A stretch of 64,000 bases of DNA from Streptomyces filamentosus. GTDB taxonomy: Bacteria; Actinomycetota; Actinomycetes; Streptomycetales; Streptomycetaceae. Below, in pieces: positions 21,449 through 29,706 of the stretch. Where the stretch lies: the NCBI RefSeq assembly GCF_014654895.1, contig NZ_BNBE01000003.1:214501-278500 (forward strand), given 5' to 3'. Position 1 is the first letter of the stretch. Each line of letters begins with the position of its first letter. Below the pieces are notes generated by a model. It made no database searches and was not told where the DNA came from. It saw only the letters and a list, made by a program, of their open reading frames with translations. Made by a program: the position numbers and the translations under genes.

Positions 21449-22651
21449 TCAGCCTTCCTGCGATTCCCGAGCCGCCCGTGCGAGCCCGTTCGCGTCGAGC
21501 AGTCCGCCGAAGCCCGCCGCCCGGATCCGCCGCACCAGCTCGTCGCGCACGATCCCCAGCTCCCCCGCCGTCCGCTCCAGGTGCCAGTCCTGGAAGGCCA
21601 GCCTGCGCAGCAGATAACCCCGTCTGACCTGGGCGTCCGACAACCGGAAGGTCTTCAGGTAGGCCGTCCGCCCCTTGCGGTCGGCGATCAGCTCGCCGAT
21701 GTGCTGCTCCCGTCCGTCCCGCAGGAACGGCGGCAGGAACCGGTACAGGGCGAACGGCCCCGCCCGGTGGACCCGCTCGAAGGCGTACGTCGTCTCCAGC
21801 AGGTCCCGCGCCATCAGCCCGTCGTGCGCCACCGCCCAGCGCCGCTCCTGCTCCCGCGCCGCCGCCCGCAGGTCCGCGAGGTCCCGGATCCCGCCGGCGC
21901 CGTCCCGGATCCGCGCCGCGAACGCGGGCACCGGGCCGCCGTAGTGCGCGTACTGGTGCACCAGCTCGCCGTACAGGTCCTCCACCAGCGTCGGATGGAG
22001 CAGCCGGTAGTCCTCCGGATGCGGGACGACGAAGGCCGCCGCCAGCGCGTCCGCCGCGTACACCAGCACCCCGCACTGGCCCGGGTGCACCTCGAAGACC
22101 CGCAGCGCCTCCGCCAGCCCCGGCACGTCCACGCCCGCGTGCGCCGCCTCGGCCCGCGGCGACAGGCCCCGCCGCAGCGCCTCCCGCGACCACTCCTCCC
22201 ACAGCACCGGCGGCCCGCCGAAGTGCAGCGCCAGATACCCCTCCAGGGCCAGGTGGAGCGGGAGGAACCGCAGCCGCCGCTCGCCGCGCCGCAGCTTGGC
22301 GAGCCGGTGGTGCGGGGCGCGCACCGGCACGGTCGCCGGGGAGCCGTCCCCGAGCCGGGTGCCGTACGCGGCCGTCTCCCGGTCCTCGCCGGACCAGTCC
22401 GCGACGAAGCCGTGCGGGACGTACGAGGTGTAGACGGTGCCGTCGCCCACGTCCACCGGAGAGGAGGGGCCGGGGGACGAGGCGTACCCGCAGTCCCGCC
22501 CGCCGTCGTCGAGCCGGGCCCCGCCGCCGTACACCTCCCGGTGCAGCCGCAGCCCCTCGACCGGCTCGGCCCGCACCAGCGGCACCAGCCGGATCCCGCC
22601 CCACACCTGCGAGGGCCGCACCTCCAGGCCGGTCAGATCGATCCGCGTCAC
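21449..22651 (-). CDS. uncharacterised partner of the TROVE/vWA gene (ARPP-2-like)
   Basis: 400 residues from GTG, overlapping the TROVE gene stop by 4 bp, so the two are translated together. No catalytic motif is obvious. Landmarks are VWGGIRLVPLVRAEPVEGLRL at the N-terminus, a central HHRLAKLRRGERRLRFLPLHL and a C-terminal helical basic region ending in a helix-turn-helix-like ERTAGELGIVRDELVRRIRAAGF. Proteins with this N-terminus beside TROVE genes are often labelled ARPP-2 domain proteins. I assign this from memory with modest certainty. A role in RNA metabolism or stress is inferred only from the neighbour. Confidence 0.7.
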   Translation of the reverse strand: MTRIDLTGLEVRPSQVWGGIRLVPLVRAEPVEGLRLHREVYGGGARLDDGGRDCGYASSPGPSSPVDVGDGTVYTSYVPHGFVADWSGEDRETAAYGTRLGDGSPATVPVRAPHHRLAKLRRGERRLRFLPLHLALEGYLALHFGGPPVLWEEWSREALRRGLSPRAEAAHAGVDVPGLAEALRVFEVHPGQCGVLVYAADALAAAFVVPHPEDYRLLHPTLVEDLYGELVHQYAHYGGPVPAFAARIRDGAGGIRDLADLRAAAREQERRWAVAHDGLMARDLLETTYAFERVHRAGPFALYRFLPPFLRDGREQHIGELIADRKGRTAYLKTFRLSDAQVRRGYLLRRLAFQDWHLERTAGELGIVRDELVRRIRAAGFGGLLDANGLARAARESQEG

Positions 22652-24105
22652 GTCCCCGCCCCCTCTCCCGCCGCCTTCGCCTTCTTCTCCCTCTCCGCCT
22701 TCTCCCGCGCGTGCTCCGCGAGGAAGTCCGCCACCCGCCGGTCCAGATAGGACCGCAGCTCGGTCAGCCCGGTCCGGCCCTCCGCGAACCGCGCGATCTC
22801 CACGAGGGCCGGCAGGTCCTCCGCGTCCCGGATGCCGACCGCGGGCACCGAGGGGCCCAGCCGCCGCACGTCGAAGACCCCGGCGTCGTATACGGGGTTC
22901 ACATGGACCACGGCCGTCCGCCGCTCCGGATCGAGCCGCGTCCGCCACACCCGCAGCACCTCGCCCGCGAGCCCCGGCGGCGCGTTGTCCCAGCCGTCCG
23001 AGACGACCACCAGCCGCTCCGGCCCCGTGTCCAGGGCGTCGAGGATCCGCATCCCCAGCGGGGTCGGGCCGTACGGCCGGACCAGCAGCGGGTCCGTGCC
23101 GCCCGAGGTCCACAGACCGGTGTACGACCCCGGGGCCGCCAGCGCCTCCAGGAGGAAGTGGCCGCCGAGCGCCACGGCCAGCGGCCGGCGCCGCTTCACC
23201 GCGGAACCCGACGAGGAGAAGCTGTCGTCGAGCACCGCCGCGACCCGCCCCCAGCTCCCGGCGTACGGCCCCGCGGCCCGCCGCGCCGCCGCCCGCAGCG
23301 CCTCCGTCAGCTCGGCCCGCCGCGCAGCCCGCTCCGCGAACGGCAGACCCAGCACGTACAGCGCGAGCCGGGTCAGCGGCATCACGGCCAGGCCGGACGC
23401 CCCGGCGGGACGGCCGGCGGCCCGCTCGCTCCGCAGCCGTTCGAGCCGGGTCATCCGGGGCGCGATCCGCTCCAGGAACACCTTCCGCTCCACCCCGTGC
23501 TTCGCCGCGAACCCCTCGGCGACGGTGAACGGCAGCGCGTACAGCGCGTTCTCGTCGTAGTGGGCCCGCCGGTACGCCTCCAGGGTGCGGTTCTCGTAGC
23601 GCGTCCGCCTCCCCGGCGCGAAGAGGAAGTCGCCGGTCTCGGCGTCGGCGGCCGGCAGGTGCGCGTGCCGGAGGGCGTCCTTCACCCCGGCCCGGTACTT
23701 GACGGCGTCCAGCGCCGGATCGGGCCGCGCGGCCAGCCACTCCCGCACGATCGCGCGCGTGCGCCGGTTGTTCACCCCGGCCCCGCGCAGCGTCCGGAAG
23801 AGCCGGTACACCCGCTGCGGCGCCGTCCGCGCCAGCCGGGCCGCGATCAGCCGCCCCTCCCCGTCCCCGGCCTCGCCGGGCGTCCGCAGCAGGTGCTCCG
23901 CGACGAGCACGGCGTTGTGGTCGTTGATGTCGAGCGCGAGGCAGGAGGCGTACAGCGGGCGGTAGTTGACCCGCACGTACTCGTGCAGGAAGGCGAGCGA
24001 CAGCCGCTGCTCGGCGGCGGACGAGCGGAACTCCCGCTGTCCGGTGGCGGTGACGGCCGCGTTGACGAACAGCAGCACGTCCTCGGCCGCGACCAGTTCG
24101 GACAC
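22648..24105 (-). CDS. Ro-like TROVE/vWA domain protein
   Basis: 485 residues from GTG 24105, preceded by GGGGGA. The N-terminal two thirds are helical-repeat-like, with YRAGVKDALRHAHLP and basic TRYENRTLEAYRRAH segments as in the TROVE RNA-binding ring. The C-terminal part is a von Willebrand A domain with a MIDAS motif DDSFS (D-x-S-x-S) near residue 290 and VVVSDGWDNAPPG. This is the architecture of Ro60/Rsr proteins, which bind misfolded RNAs and Y RNAs. The upstream gap contains a foldable segment that might be such an RNA. The downstream partner is coupled by a 4-bp overlap. Confidence 0.8.
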   Translation of the reverse strand: MSELVAAEDVLLFVNAAVTATGQREFRSSAAEQRLSLAFLHEYVRVNYRPLYASCLALDINDHNAVLVAEHLLRTPGEAGDGEGRLIAARLARTAPQRVYRLFRTLRGAGVNNRRTRAIVREWLAARPDPALDAVKYRAGVKDALRHAHLPAADAETGDFLFAPGRRTRYENRTLEAYRRAHYDENALYALPFTVAEGFAAKHGVERKVFLERIAPRMTRLERLRSERAAGRPAGASGLAVMPLTRLALYVLGLPFAERAARRAELTEALRAAARRAAGPYAGSWGRVAAVLDDSFSSSGSAVKRRRPLAVALGGHFLLEALAAPGSYTGLWTSGGTDPLLVRPYGPTPLGMRILDALDTGPERLVVVSDGWDNAPPGLAGEVLRVWRTRLDPERRTAVVHVNPVYDAGVFDVRRLGPSVPAVGIRDAEDLPALVEIARFAEGRTGLTELRSYLDRRVADFLAEHAREKAEREKKAKAAGEGAGT

Positions 24106-24131
24106 GGCGTCCCCCTTCCTCACGTGTAGGC

Positions 24132-24221
24132 GTGCCGGCCGGGGAGAGGGAGCGTGATCAGCGAAGACGTTGCTTTACCAGGCAGGTTCCGGAAGTCACG
24201 CCGAAGTCCCGCGGCCGGCAC
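24132..24221. ncRNA. candidate structured RNA (Y-RNA-like) upstream of the Ro-like gene
   Basis: A 10-bp outer stem (24132-24141 with 24212-24221) encloses a symmetric internal-loop region and a second stem GCGTGA/TCACGC (24152-24157 with 24196-24201), capped by about 38 nt. Paired ends plus a large internal loop recall Y RNAs, whose genes often lie beside Ro genes. The strand is undetermined because the element is symmetric. Some GC-rich pairing is expected by chance, so this is a proposal only. Confidence 0.35.
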
Positions 24222-24348
24222 CCGAGCAAACTAACACCGTCCCGGGGACGCCGGGCCAGCGGATTTCGAGGCTGTGGACAACCGGCGTGCGCGCGATCGG
24301 CCTGTGGACGACGGGGACCCTGGGCCCCGGGCCGGGCAGACTGGCCCC

Positions 24349-25257
24349 ATGGCGCATCACTCCCTTCCCGACCGCCCCCGCATCGGCCTCCTCGGCACCG
24401 GCCCCTGGGCCGCCCGCACCCACGCCCCGGCGCTCGCCGCCCACGAGGGCGTCGAGTTCGCGGGGGTGTGGGGCAGGCGCCCCGAGGCGGCCGCCGAACT
24501 GGCCGCCGCCTCCGGCACGCGCGCGTACGACGACCTGGACGCCCTCCTCGACGCCTGCGACGCCGTCGCGGTCGCGCTGCCGCCGGACGTCCAGGCGCCG
24601 ATCGCGGCCCGCGCGGCCCGGGCCGGCCGCCACCTCCTCCTCGACAAGCCCCTCGCGACGACCGCCGGGGCGGCCCGCGAGGTCGTGGACGCGGCGGAGG
24701 AGGCGGGCGTGGCCTCGGTCGTCTTCTGCACCCTGCGCTTCGCCCGGCAGACGGCCGACTGGATCGAGGAACAGCGGGCCACCGGCGGCTGGTACCTGGG
24801 CGAGGCCCGCTGGCTCGGCTCCCTGTACGGCCCCGGCTCGCGGAGCGCGTACGCGGCCTCGCCGTGGCGGCGCGAGAAGGGCGGCCTGTGGGACGTCGGC
24901 CCGCACGTCCTCTCCGTCCTCGTCCCCGTCCTGGGCGACGTCACCTGGCTGCGGGCGGCGCGGGGCCCGGACGACACCCACCACCTGGTCCTCGGCCACG
25001 CCTCGGGCGCCAGCAGCACGGCGACGGTCACCCTGAGCGCCCCGCCGGAGGCCGCGGGCGCGTCGATCACCCTCCACGGCGCGGCGGGCCGCGTGGACCT
25101 GCCCCCGTGGGACGGCGCGGCGGACGCCTACGGCCGCGCCGTCGACGCCCTCCTCGCGGCGGCCCGCACCGGCACCCCCCACCCGTGCGACGCCCGCTTC
25201 GGCCTCCGCCTCACCGAGCTCCTCCTCCAGGCGGAACACGACGCGAAGACCACCTGA
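24349..25257 (+). CDS. Gfo/Idh/MocA-family oxidoreductase
   Basis: 302 residues. An N-terminal Rossmann motif IGLLGTGPWAARTHAPAL and the conserved DKPLATT (EKP-type) motif near residue 100 define the family. The C-terminal half is the substrate-binding alpha/beta domain (GGLWDVGPHVLSVLV). Members are NAD(P)-dependent dehydrogenases acting on sugars or inositols. The substrate is not evident here and the gene stands alone between divergent and convergent neighbours. Confidence 0.88.
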   Translation: MAHHSLPDRPRIGLLGTGPWAARTHAPALAAHEGVEFAGVWGRRPEAAAELAAASGTRAYDDLDALLDACDAVAVALPPDVQAPIAARAARAGRHLLLDKPLATTAGAAREVVDAAEEAGVASVVFCTLRFARQTADWIEEQRATGGWYLGEARWLGSLYGPGSRSAYAASPWRREKGGLWDVGPHVLSVLVPVLGDVTWLRAARGPDDTHHLVLGHASGASSTATVTLSAPPEAAGASITLHGAAGRVDLPPWDGAADAYGRAVDALLAAARTGTPHPCDARFGLRLTELLLQAEHDAKTT

Positions 25258-25280
25258 CCCCCGCCCGGCGCCCCCCCCGC

Positions 25281-25302
25281 GCGCCGGGCCCCGGCCCGGC
25301 GC
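25281..25302. terminator. bidirectional hairpin between convergent genes
   Basis: GCGCCGGG / CCCGGCGC with a 6-nt loop, between the convergent oxidoreductase and ArsC-like genes. It can serve both. Confidence 0.6.
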
Positions 25303-25312
25303 GGGGCGCCCC

Positions 25313-25675
25313 CTACCCCCGGCCGAGGGCGTCCCGGACGGCCTCCTCGGACCGCCCGACGACGGCGGTGCCGTCGTCCGCGGTGATGATCGGCCGCTGG
25401 ATGAGCTTCGGATGGGCGGAGAGCGCCTCGATCCACCGCTCGCGGTCGCCGGCCTCCCGCCCCCACTCCTTCACGCCCAGCTCCTTCGCCACGGCCTCGC
25501 CGGTCCGCGTGATGTCCCACGGTTCGAGCCCGAGCCGGTCCAGCACGCCCCGGATCTCCTCGGCCGAGGGCACGTCCTCCAGGTACTTCCGCACCGTGTA
25601 GTCGGCCCCCTCGGCGTCGAGCAGGGTGAGGGCGCTCCGGCACTTGGAACAGGCGGGATTGATCCAGATCTCCAT
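25313..25675 (-). CDS. ArsC-family protein (glutaredoxin-type arsenate reductase-like)
   Basis: 120 residues with NPACSKCR at the N-terminus (C9 and C12), RKYLEDVPSAEEIR, and the IQRPII segment that is conserved around the substrate-binding Arg of ArsC. The family covers arsenate reductases and related Spx/YffB proteins. No other arsenic genes are present, so true arsenate reduction is uncertain. Confidence 0.85.
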   Translation of the reverse strand: MEIWINPACSKCRSALTLLDAEGADYTVRKYLEDVPSAEEIRGVLDRLGLEPWDITRTGEAVAKELGVKEWGREAGDRERWIEALSAHPKLIQRPIITADDGTAVVGRSEEAVRDALGRG

Positions 25676-25798
25676 CCCCCCAAACTACCCCCGGACCCCG
25701 TCCGACCAGGCCCGATTGTCAGTCCCCGGCTTTAGAATGGGAGACGAAGGCAAGGGCCCCGGGGAGGGCCCCCGCCACCGTTCGCCAGGAGGTAGCCC

Positions 25799-26077
25799 AT
25801 GGCAGTAGCCGTGATCCGCAGGCCGTCCATCGAACCCTTCACGCCCCTCCAGAAGAAGGCCCTTCCGGCCGGCCGCCCCCGCGAGTGGTACATCACGCAC
25901 AACCGCCGCCTGAAGGCGATGCGCCTCACCATCGCCCTCCTCGACTCCGGCGTCTACATCCCCTCCAAGGCCACCAACGCGGCGATCCGCACCATGGCCG
26001 AGCGCATAGGCATCCACCCGCCCTCGGACACCACCTGCCGCATGGTCCGCACCCTCATCCGCTACAACAACCGCTGA
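25799..26077 (+). CDS. small basic conserved protein of unknown function
   Basis: 92 residues with an excellent AGGAGG ribosome site 7 nt before the ATG. The middle REWYITHNRRLKAMRLTIALL and the end TTCRMVRTLIRYNNR are strongly basic and helical. There is no signal peptide and no known motif. It might bind nucleic acid, judging only from its charge. A 19-bp terminator follows, shared with convergent glnA. Confidence 0.8.
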   Translation: MAVAVIRRPSIEPFTPLQKKALPAGRPREWYITHNRRLKAMRLTIALLDSGVYIPSKATNAAIRTMAERIGIHPPSDTTCRMVRTLIRYNNR

Positions 26078-26110
26078 GGTCCCGGCACCGCCCGGCGCCG
26101 ATCCGCACGG

Positions 26111-26152
26111 CGAAGGCCGCCGCCCCCGGGGTTCCGGGGGCGGCGGCCTTCG
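26111..26152. terminator. very strong bidirectional terminator between a small gene and glnA
   Basis: A perfect 19-bp stem (26111-26129 with 26134-26152) and a GGTT loop. It lies 25 nt beyond the glnA stop on the minus strand and about 33 nt beyond the small gene on the plus strand. Confidence 0.9.
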
Positions 26153-26176
26153 TGGTGGTGCGGGGTGCCTCGCGGT

Positions 26177-27598
26177 TTAGAGGTCGTAGTAGAGCTCGAA
26201 CTCGTGCGGGTGCGGGCGCAGCTGGATCGGGGCGATCTCGTGGGTGCGCTTGTAGTCGACCCAGGTCTCGATCAGGTCCGAGGTGAAGACGCCGCCGGCC
26301 TGGAGGTACTCGTTGTCCTCCTCCAGGGCCTTGAGGACGGCCTCCAGGTTGGTCGGGACCTGCGGGACGCTCGCGTGCTCCTCGGGGGCGAGCTCGTAGA
26401 GGTCCTTGTCGATCGGCTCCATGGGCTCGATCTTGTTCTTGACGCCGTCGAGGCCCGCGAGGAGGAGGGCGGAGAAGGCGAGGTACGGGTTCGAGGACGG
26501 GTCCGGCGCGCGGAACTCGACGCGCTTGGCCTTCGGGTTCGAGCCCGTGATCGGGATGCGCATGGCGGCGGAGCGGTTGCGCTGCGAGTAGACCAGGTTG
26601 ACCGGCGCCTCGAAGCCCGGGACCAGGCGGTGGTAGGAGTTCACCGTCGGGTTGGTGAAGGCGAGCAGCGACGGGGCGTGCTTGAGGATGCCGCCGATGT
26701 AGTAGCGGGCGGTGTCCGACAGGCCCGCGTAACCGGCCTCGTCGTAGAACAGCGGGGAGCCGCCCGACCACAGCGACTGGTGGACGTGCATGCCCGAGCC
26801 GTTGTCGCCGAAGATCGGCTTCGGCATGAAGGTCGCGGACTTGCCGTTCCGCCAGGCGACGTTCTTGATGATGTACTTGAACAGCATCAGGTCGTCGGCC
26901 GAGGCGAGCAGGGTGTTGAACTTGTAGTTGATCTCGGCCTGGCCGGCGGTGCCGACCTCGTGGTGCTGGCGCTCGACCTGGAGGCCGACCTTCTCCAGCT
27001 CCAGGGACATCTCGGCGCGCAGGTCGGCGAAGTGGTCGACCGGCGGGGCCGGGAAGTAGCCGCCCTTGTAGCGGACCTTGTAGCCGCGGTTGTTCTCCTC
27101 CGCACCGGTGTTCCAGGCGCCGGCCTCGGAGTCGATGTGGTAGAAGCCCTGGTTCGCGGAGGTCTCGAAGCGGACCGAGTCGAACACGTAGAACTCGGCC
27201 TCGGGGCCGAAGTACGCGGTGTCGGCGATGCCGGTGGAGGCGAGGTAGGCCTCCGCCTTCTTCGCGATGTTCCGCGGGTCGCGGCTGTAGGCCTCGCCCG
27301 TGATCGGGTCGTGGATGAAGAAGTTGATGTTGAGCGTCTTGTCGCGGCGGAACGGGTCCAGGCGGGCCGTGGAGAGGTCCGCGCGCAGCGACATGTCGGA
27401 CTCGTGGATGGCCTGGAAGCCGCGGATCGACGAGCCGTCGAAGGCGAGCTCCTCGGACGGGTCGAAGGCCGTCGCAGGGATCGAGAAGTGCTGCATCACG
27501 CCGGGAAGGTCGCAGAAGCGGACGTCGACCATCTTGACGTCCTCGTCCTTGATGAACTTCGCGACTTCGTCGGCGTTCTGGAACCCGTGCTTGGACAT
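26177..27598 (-). CDS. glnA: glutamine synthetase type I
   Basis: 473 residues from an ATG with GGAGGAG upstream. A classical dodecameric [29 protein letters not shown], the ATP-binding HQSLW region after [14 protein letters not shown], and NRSAAMRIP. The adenylylation loop is present ([12 protein letters not shown]401), so activity can be switched off by GlnE. It assimilates ammonium into glutamine. A canonical GlnR site is 100-137 bp upstream. It lies about 5 kb from glnII on the same strand. Confidence 0.98.
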   Translation of the reverse strand: MSKHGFQNADEVAKFIKDEDVKMVDVRFCDLPGVMQHFSIPATAFDPSEELAFDGSSIRGFQAIHESDMSLRADLSTARLDPFRRDKTLNINFFIHDPITGEAYSRDPRNIAKKAEAYLASTGIADTAYFGPEAEFYVFDSVRFETSANQGFYHIDSEAGAWNTGAEENNRGYKVRYKGGYFPAPPVDHFADLRAEMSLELEKVGLQVERQHHEVGTAGQAEINYKFNTLLASADDLMLFKYIIKNVAWRNGKSATFMPKPIFGDNGSGMHVHQSLWSGGSPLFYDEAGYAGLSDTARYYIGGILKHAPSLLAFTNPTVNSYHRLVPGFEAPVNLVYSQRNRSAAMRIPITGSNPKAKRVEFRAPDPSSNPYLAFSALLLAGLDGVKNKIEPMEPIDKDLYELAPEEHASVPQVPTNLEAVLKALEEDNEYLQAGGVFTSDLIETWVDYKRTHEIAPIQLRPHPHEFELYYDL

Positions 27599-27697
27599 CC
27601 AACTCCTCCTACTCCCGGCCCGGGGAGGGGCGGGGTTGCAGCTCGGTGATGCACCAGTGCGGTGGCGCACGCTCGGACCCGACCCTAGGCAGTCGGG

Positions 27698-27735
27698 ATT
27701 TCTCAAGCATGACCCATTTGTTTCGTCGAAGTTAA
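27698..27735 (-). promoter_or_regulatory. GlnR binding site upstream of glnA
   Basis: Minus strand: TTAAC-n6-GAAAC-n6-GTCAT-n6-GAAAT, the textbook Streptomyces GlnR box with both b-sites nearly perfect. It lies in the 221-bp divergent gap between glnA and the RDD gene, so GlnR might also influence the RDD gene. Confidence 0.85.
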
Positions 27736-27819
27736 CCGGGGCGGTTCTGGCCGGCTCGTGTCGCGCCCCATCCGCACCCGGACCGAAGTGATCGAAAACG
27801 GGCGCAGTACGGTGGTCGG

Positions 27820-28287
27820 GTGGACAACAGGCAAGCACTCGGATCGTGGCTCTCCGGCCCCCGCGCCGCCGCGGAGCAAGCAGGCGTGGACTTCGGCTAC
27901 CGGGGGCAGCAGCTGGGCCTCCCGGAGGAGGGACCCGGCTCCATCGCCCGGCCCGGGGCACGTCTGGGCGCCCTCGCCGTGGACTGGGCCCTGTGCAGCG
28001 TGATCGCATACGGACTCATCACCCAGAGCTATGGCCAGACCAGCCAGAACTGGGCCCTGCTCATCCTCTTCGTCCTGATGACCCTGACGATCGGCACCGT
28101 CGGCGCCACCCCGGGGAAGCTGATCTTCCGCCTCCGGGTCGTGTCCGTCCGCGGCGGCCGGCTCTCCCCGCTCCGCGCACTGCTCCGCGCGGCCCTCACC
28201 TGCCTGGCGATCCCCGCCCTCGTCTGGGACCGCGACGGCCGCGGCCTCCACGACCGCCTCTCCGGCGCCGTCCAGATCCGGGTCTGA
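27820..28287 (+). CDS. RDD-family membrane protein
   Basis: 155 residues from GTG. The RDD hallmark is visible: [14 protein letters not shown] at the first membrane segment, then [23 protein letters not shown] and a C-terminal [19 protein letters not shown]. There are three hydrophobic segments. RDD proteins are small membrane proteins, some of which transport ions or solutes; the function here is unknown. It is divergent from glnA. Confidence 0.85.
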   Translation: MDNRQALGSWLSGPRAAAEQAGVDFGYRGQQLGLPEEGPGSIARPGARLGALAVDWALCSVIAYGLITQSYGQTSQNWALLILFVLMTLTIGTVGATPGKLIFRLRVVSVRGGRLSPLRALLRAALTCLAIPALVWDRDGRGLHDRLSGAVQIRV

Positions 28288-28350
28288 ACCGTCCGGACCC
28301 GGGGATCCGGGACGGGGCGGACGTACGACCGGGACGGGGAGACGTACGAA

Positions 28351-28391
28351 AGGCGGTGCCCCGGGCCTCTCACAGGTCCGGGGCACCGCCT
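28351..28391. terminator. bidirectional terminator between RDD and DUF4191 genes
   Basis: An 18-bp stem with one mismatch (28351-28368 with 28374-28391) and a CTCAC loop, followed on the plus strand by CTTCC. It lies between convergent genes. Confidence 0.85.
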
Positions 28392-28410
28392 CTTCCGTCT
28401 CGTGCGCCGG

Positions 28411-29121
28411 TCAGCGCATCTTTCCGCCGCGCGGCATCTTCATGCCCTTGGGCATCGGGCCCTTCGGGAGCGGCATGTTGCTCATGAGGTCGCCCATCGC
28501 CCGCAGCCGGTCGTTGGCGGCCGTCACCTGGGGACCGCTGAGCAGCCGGGGCAGCTTCAGCATCTTGGTGCGGATCTTCTTGAGCGGGACCTGGCCCTGC
28601 TCCTCGTCGTTGCCGACGATGATGTCCGTGACCGGGACGTCGACCACGATCCGGGCCATCTTCTTCTTCTCGGCCGCGAGGAGGGGCTTCAGCCGGTTCG
28701 GGTTGCCCTCGCCGACCAGCACGATGCCCTGCCGGCCGACCGCGCGGTGCACGACGTCCTGGCTGCGGTTCATCGCGATCGCCGGGGTCACGGTCCAGCC
28801 GCGCCCGATGTTCTGGAGCACGGCCGCCGCCGCGCCGGGCTGTCCCTCCATCTGCCCGAAGGCCGCCCGCTCGGCGCGCCGCCCGAAGACGATCGCCATC
28901 GCCAGGAGCGCCAGGACGAAGCCCAGGATGCCCAGGTAGACCGGGTGTCCGATCAGGAAGCCGATACCGAGGAGGACGCCGAGCACGACGATGCCCACGC
29001 CGGCGACGACGAGCCCGACCTTGGGATCGGCCTTCCGGGTCATCTTGTACGTGAGGGCGATCTGCTTCAGTCGCCCTGAGTTCGCGGCGTCAGCGCCGCC
29101 CGTGTTTGCCTTCCTCGCCAT
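28411..29121 (-). CDS. DUF4191 membrane protein
   Basis: 236 residues. A basic N-terminus is followed by two membrane segments (VGLVVAGVGIVVLGVLLGIGFL and VYLGILGFVLALLAMAIVFG), then a cytoplasmic domain with NIGRGWTVTPAIAMNRSQDVVHRAVGR and a Lys/Met/Pro-rich tail. This family is a constant neighbour of lipA in actinobacteria but has no established function. Confidence 0.88.
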   Translation of the reverse strand: MARKANTGGADAANSGRLKQIALTYKMTRKADPKVGLVVAGVGIVVLGVLLGIGFLIGHPVYLGILGFVLALLAMAIVFGRRAERAAFGQMEGQPGAAAAVLQNIGRGWTVTPAIAMNRSQDVVHRAVGRQGIVLVGEGNPNRLKPLLAAEKKKMARIVVDVPVTDIIVGNDEEQGQVPLKKIRTKMLKLPRLLSGPQVTAANDRLRAMGDLMSNMPLPKGPMPKGMKMPRGGKMR

Positions 29122-29131
29122 GCCTTGAAGT

Positions 29132-29347
29132 CTACGTGGCCCGGGACGTCCGGCCGGACGCGGCCTCCAGGACGTGCTGGGCCTCCACGCGGTCCCTGGC
29201 TCGGCGGCGGTCCTCCAGGACGGAGGTCCAGGCGTTGCGCCGGGCGGTGCGCTGTCCGGCGCCGAGGAGCAGCGCCTCGACGGCCCGGAGGGTTCCGGTG
29301 ACAGACGGGAGGGCGCTGACGCGCACGTGCGTCGATGCGGCCGGCAT
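29132..29347 (-). CDS. small conserved protein of unknown function (71 residues)
   Basis: Starts MPAASTHVRVSALPSVTG and continues as one long basic, probably helical stretch (RTARRNAWTSVLEDRRRARDRVEAQHVL). GAGAGG precedes the ATG. It sits between lipA and the DUF4191 gene on the same strand, with a promoter-like sequence upstream, and ends 11 bp before the DUF4191 start. In-frame starts further upstream exist but have poorer ribosome sites. Confidence 0.65.
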   Translation of the reverse strand: MPAASTHVRVSALPSVTGTLRAVEALLLGAGQRTARRNAWTSVLEDRRRARDRVEAQHVLEAASGRTSRAT

Positions 29348-29431
29348 GAGGGGTCCTCTCGCGCGCGGGTGGTGACGAGGCGGGGGTGGGAGCGGTTCGG
29401 TGGCGGTGCGTGGAACCATGCTCACAGAACG

Positions 29432-29460
29432 GTGTTACCAGGGCATGACCCGGCGGTCAA
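29432..29460 (-). promoter_or_regulatory. predicted promoter for the 71-residue protein and DUF4191 genes
   Basis: Minus strand TTGACC (29460-29455), a 17-bp spacer and TAACAC (29437-29432). Start would be near 29425, giving a leader of about 78 nt. The 359-bp gap 29348-29706 otherwise contains only the lipA terminator. Confidence 0.5.
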
Positions 29461-29499
29461 ACACTGGTGAAACGCCGGTGCGGACCCCCCGGACGGCGG

Positions 29500-29547
29500 A
29501 GCGGCCCGCACCGCCCCGCTGAACTGCGGGGCCGTACGGGCCGCTCA
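29500..29547 (-). terminator. lipA terminator
   Basis: A 21-bp stem with two mismatches (29500-29520 with 29527-29547) and a 6-nt loop, 160 nt after the lipA stop. Confidence 0.75.
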
Positions 29548-29706
29548 CCCGGCAGGCACTACCTACCGGTAACCACCTGTGCGGCGACTCACACGACCGG
29601 CAGCCCGGCCGCGGCCGCCCCGCGCTTCTCGGGGCCCTCGGCCGAGCTCCGCCTCGCCACCGCTCCGGCCGCGTGCCCGCCCTCGTTCCTCGGACGGACC
29701 CGCAAC

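Noticed and set aside
24152-24201. tRNA or tRNA-like gene (GGTTCC near a 3' stem)
   Set aside because: No cloverleaf: D-arm, anticodon arm and T-loop GTTCRA do not line up, and the spacing is wrong.
25716-25738. TTGTCA and TAGAAT upstream of the 92-residue basic protein as a promoter
   Set aside because: The spacer is only 11 bp, far from 17-18; TAGAAT alone may be a -10 but has no matching -35.
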